Below, one piece after another: positions 5,245 to 7,073 of a stretch of 7,073 nucleotides of DNA; position 1 is the first letter of the stretch, and the number at the start of each line of letters is the position of its first letter. The stretch spans positions 1 through 7,073 of the forward strand of contig JAFVWG010000206.1 of assembly GCA_017501805.1 (NCBI GenBank), written 5' to 3'. The position numbers were made by a program, and so were the translations under genes. The DNA is from Oscillospiraceae bacterium (GTDB taxonomy: Bacteria > Bacillota > Clostridia > Oscillospirales > Oscillospiraceae). Below the pieces are notes generated by a model that worked only from the letters and a program-made list of their open reading frames with translations, was not told the DNA's origin and did no database searches.

Positions 5245-6366
5245 ATGATCGAATTTGACGAGTATAAAGTAAAGCTGAATAATCTGCGTCCGAAGCTGGA
5301 CGATCTTTCCACCTCGCTGAATCTGGATCGCTGCCGGGACGATCTGGAGCGCTACCACGCACAGATCGAAGCCCCGGGCTTCTGGGACGATCCCGACACC
5401 TCGCAGAAGGTCATGAAGCAGGCGCGCCTGCTGGAGTCGAAGGTCGAGCGCTACGAAAAGATGTGCTCCCTTTGGGACGACCTGATGACGATCTGCGAGA
5501 TCGCGCAGGAGGAAGACGACGACTCTATGCTCCCCGAGCTGGTCAGCGGCTGCGCGGAGCTGGAGGAAAAGATGGAGACCGCCCGGCTCGAGAGCCTTCT
5601 CACCGGCGACTACGACGCGAACAATGCGCTTGTCTCCTTCCAGGCGGGCGCGGGCGGCACGGAGGCACAGGACTGGTGTCAGATGCTCTACCGTATGTAC
5701 ACCCACTGGGCGGAACGCCACGGCTTCACCTATAAGATCCTCGACTATCTGGACGGCGACGAAGCGGGTATCAAATCCGCAAGCATTATGATCGAAGGCA
5801 CGAACGCCTACGGCTTCCTCAAGAGCGAGAACGGCGTCCATCGCCTCGTCCGCGTCTCCCCCTTCGATGCGGCGGGACGGCGGCACACCTCCTTCTCGGC
5901 GGTGGAAGTCATCCCCGAGATCACGGACGACGATGAAGTTGAGATCCGCCCCGAGGAGATCGAGATGCAGGTCTTCCGTTCTTCCGGCGCGGGCGGTCAG
6001 CACATCAACAAGACCTCTTCAGCCGTGCGTCTGATCCACAAGCCGACGGGCATCGTCGTTGCCTGCCAGACGCAGCGCGACCAGTTCCAGAACAAGGAAA
6101 CCTGTCTGCGTATGCTGAAATCCAAGCTGATGGAGATCAAAGAACGCGAACATCTGGAAAAGATCTCCGACATCAAGGGCGTCCAGCAGAAGATCGAATG
6201 GGGCAGCCAGATCCGCAGCTATGTCTTTATGCCCTACACGCTGGCGAAGGACACGCGCACAGGCTACGAGATGACGAATATCAATGCCGTAATGGACGGC
6301 GATATCGACGGCTTCATCAACGCCTACCTCAACTGCCTCTCCACGGGCAACTGGGTCACAAAATAA
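5245..6366 (+). CDS. prfB: Peptide chain release factor 2 (RF2)
   Basis: This 373-residue class I release factor recognises UGA and UAA stop codons in the ribosomal A site and triggers peptide release. The N-terminal helical domain is followed by the decoding domain, whose stop-codon SPF tripeptide is at residues 205-207 (VSPFDAAGRRHTSF). The catalytic GGQ loop is at 250-252 (SSGAGGQHIN). Both positions equal the E. coli RF2 numbering, which supports ATG 5245 as the start. The C-terminal WGSQIRSY...MDGDIDGFI block is also typical. The ribosome binding site is weak (AAGAAAG near 5226-5232). Unlike many prfB genes there is no in-frame TGA or CTTTGAC shift site near codon 25, where the gene reads CTG AAT CTG, so full-length RF2 is made without programmed frameshifting. 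It has its own promoter, and no clear terminator separates it from secG. Confidence 0.97.
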   Translation: MIEFDEYKVKLNNLRPKLDDLSTSLNLDRCRDDLERYHAQIEAPGFWDDPDTSQKVMKQARLLESKVERYEKMCSLWDDLMTICEIAQEEDDDSMLPELVSGCAELEEKMETARLESLLTGDYDANNALVSFQAGAGGTEAQDWCQMLYRMYTHWAERHGFTYKILDYLDGDEAGIKSASIMIEGTNAYGFLKSENGVHRLVRVSPFDAAGRRHTSFSAVEVIPEITDDDEVEIRPEEIEMQVFRSSGAGGQHINKTSSAVRLIHKPTGIVVACQTQRDQFQNKETCLRMLKSKLMEIKEREHLEKISDIKGVQQKIEWGSQIRSYVFMPYTLAKDTRTGYEMTNINAVMDGDIDGFINAYLNCLSTGNWVTK

Positions 6367-6370
6367 ATAC

Positions 6371-6399
6371 TTGCATTGCGCGGAACGCCGTGTTATAAT
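6371..6399 (+). promoter_or_regulatory. Promoter of secG
   Basis: TTGCAT (6371-6376), 17 bp, then a perfect TATAAT (6394-6399) preceded by TGT, an extended -10. It begins 5 bp after the prfB stop codon. The predicted start near 6406 leaves a ~36-nt leader. secG probably also receives read-through from prfB. Confidence 0.85.
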
Positions 6400-6441
6400 G
6401 CGATGTACGAACAATAAGAAGCAATTCGGAGGAATATAAAA

Positions 6442-6681
6442 ATGGAAGCTATTCGCGTGATCTTAACGATTATTCAGGTCATTTCCGCGGTGATCCTCAT
6501 CGCGATCGTCTCCCTGCAGTCCGGCAAGTCCGAGGGTCTGAGCGCCTCCATCGGCGGCGGCTCCGGCGAGACCTTCTTCTCCAAGAACAAGGCCGCCACG
6601 CTCGACGGCAAGCTCGCCAAGGCGACCAAGTGGTTCGCGGCGGTGTTCATTGTCCTGACGCTCGTTCTGAACATCCTGTAA
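6442..6681 (+). CDS. secG: Preprotein translocase subunit SecG
   Basis: This 79-residue integral membrane protein is the auxiliary subunit of the SecYEG channel and assists SecA-driven export. It shows the family plan: transmembrane helix 1 at about residues 4-24, then the conserved loop L-Q-S-G-K-S-E-G-L...GGGSGETFFSKNKA (25-51), then transmembrane helix 2 at about 62-79 after K-A-T-K-W. Its length is normal for a Gram-positive SecG. The ribosome binding site GGAGGA (6428-6433) is 8 bp before the ATG. It follows prfB by 75 bp, has its own promoter and is closed by a strong terminator. The Sec system would also export the SLH protein in this window, but the sequence shows no regulatory link. 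Confidence 0.95.
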   Translation: MEAIRVILTIIQVISAVILIAIVSLQSGKSEGLSASIGGGSGETFFSKNKAATLDGKLAKATKWFAAVFIVLTLVLNIL

Positions 6682-6700
6682 TTTATATCGCCTGTAAATC

Positions 6701-6730
6701 CACCCTCCGCTCAGCGGAGGGTGCTTTTTT
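6701..6730 (+). terminator. Intrinsic terminator of secG
   Basis: CACCCTCCGC (6701-6710) pairs perfectly with GCGGAGGGTG (6714-6723) around a TCA triloop, followed by CTTTTTT. It starts 20 bp after the secG stop and ends the prfB-secG transcription unit. Confidence 0.93.
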
Positions 6731-6781
6731 CTCCCCTACGCCGCAGCCGCAGAATTTTTGCAGCGAAATTCAAATCCACCG

Positions 6782-6906
6782 CCGTAGGGATGGACCTTGC
6801 CCATCCGTCTGCCGAAGGCAGCATTTCAATCCCTGCCGCTCGCGGCACTCCGCACCTCTTCACTCTTCACTTTTCACTATTACCTCTTCACTCGCCGCAG
6901 GCGGCA
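6782..6906. repeat. Cluster of short palindromes and TTCACT direct repeats
   Basis: This gene-free stretch holds GGATGG/CCATCC (6788-6806), CTGCC-GAA-GGCAG, GCCGC-TC-GCGGC and GCCGCAGGCGGC at 6895. Between them is a T/C-rich run with several TTCACT copies (about 6859-6892). Related debris occurs at 181-215 (GCCGCCTGCGGC, TTTCACT). No ribosome binding site with a credible reading frame is seen from 6731 to the end of the window. Confidence 0.5.
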
Positions 6907-7065
6907 AAAGCCTTCCCCTTGAGGCGCGCGAAGCGTGCGCCGCGGTAGTGAATGACAGTCCGGCGGACTGTCAGAGCCGCGGCGGGACCGAGCCGCAGCG
7001 AGACAGGTGGCATTTGCGAAGCAAATGACGGATGAGGTGGAATCCGCGCAAAGCGCAACAAGAAA
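6907..7065 (+). repeat. CCTTCCCC-type repeat element carrying 80-bp module copy B
   Basis: AAAGCCTTCCCCTTGAGG is followed by the exact 80-bp module (6927-7006), then GTGG, the hairpin CATTTGC-GAA-GCAAATG (7011-7027), ACGGATGAGGTGG and AACAAGAAA (7057-7065). The last motif is the lead-in found in front of the elements at 80 and 4613, so another element probably begins at the window edge. Without the module, the flanks match the plan of the element at 4613-4679. Confidence 0.75.
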
Positions 7066-7073
7066 GAAGGCTC

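Noticed and set aside
5029..6003. A 324-codon open frame on the minus strand across the tRNA promoter and prfB
   Set aside because: It is antisense to clearly genuine prfB with intact SPF and GGQ motifs, and would also run across the 28-codon ORF and two promoters.
6630..7028. A 132-codon plus-strand frame overlapping the secG end and the right repeat cluster
   Set aside because: It starts inside secG, reads through the secG terminator hairpin, and its sequence is just translated repeats.
4482..7065. Repeats considered as a CRISPR array
   Set aside because: There are only two full copies 2.4 kb apart, with no regular spacers and no cas genes.

Overview
The window looks like a chromosomal piece of a gut-type Clostridia bacterium, probably in or near the Oscillospiraceae/Ruminococcaceae. 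This is inferred from a fairly GC-rich sequence, strong AGGAGG-type ribosome binding sites, an SLH-anchored surface protein, a B. subtilis-like RF2, and many GCCTTCCCCTTGAG / GACGGATGAGGTGG repeat fragments of the kind common between genes in that group. The species cannot be named from the sequence.

Layout. 1-284 is non-coding: a perfect 14-bp hairpin, a repeat remnant and a strong terminator (226-260). 285-4444 is an apparent two-gene operon: a TetR-family regulator with its own promoter, then 46 bp later an 1104-residue secreted surface protein, closed by an 11-bp terminator hairpin. The surface protein has a signal peptide, a parallel beta-helix, two SpaA/Cna-B-like domains, a divergent repeat domain, two InlB-type repeats, a Thr/Asp-Gly-Ser linker and three SLH domains. 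4445-4751 is repeat-rich and gene-free. 4752-5021 is a minus-strand tRNA unit: promoter, tRNA-Thr(CGU), a terminator-like hairpin, tRNA-Arg(CCU) and a UUCG-loop terminator. 5054-5180 holds a 28-codon ORF with a near-ideal ribosome binding site whose stop codon lies in the loop of a terminator. Next come prfB (RF2) with its own promoter, and secG with its own promoter and terminator. From 6731 to the end is another repeat cluster.

Function. The regulator probably controls the surface-protein operon. The right-hand genes are housekeeping: translation termination, the Sec translocon and two tRNAs. SecG belongs to the export route the surface protein would use, but nothing in the sequence links their expression.

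Points most worth following up: (1) both SpaA-like domains appear to have lost the isopeptide Lys and catalytic Glu, each replaced by Ala; (2) the beta-helix has a ~30-residue repeat with three aligned cysteines; (3) the short ORF and overlapping terminator before prfB could be a leader-peptide attenuator, while prfB itself lacks the usual programmed frameshift; (4) an exact 80-bp module sits in two different repeat elements, with an apparent empty element nearby and an internally deleted copy at the left end; (5) a terminator-like hairpin separates two tRNA genes.
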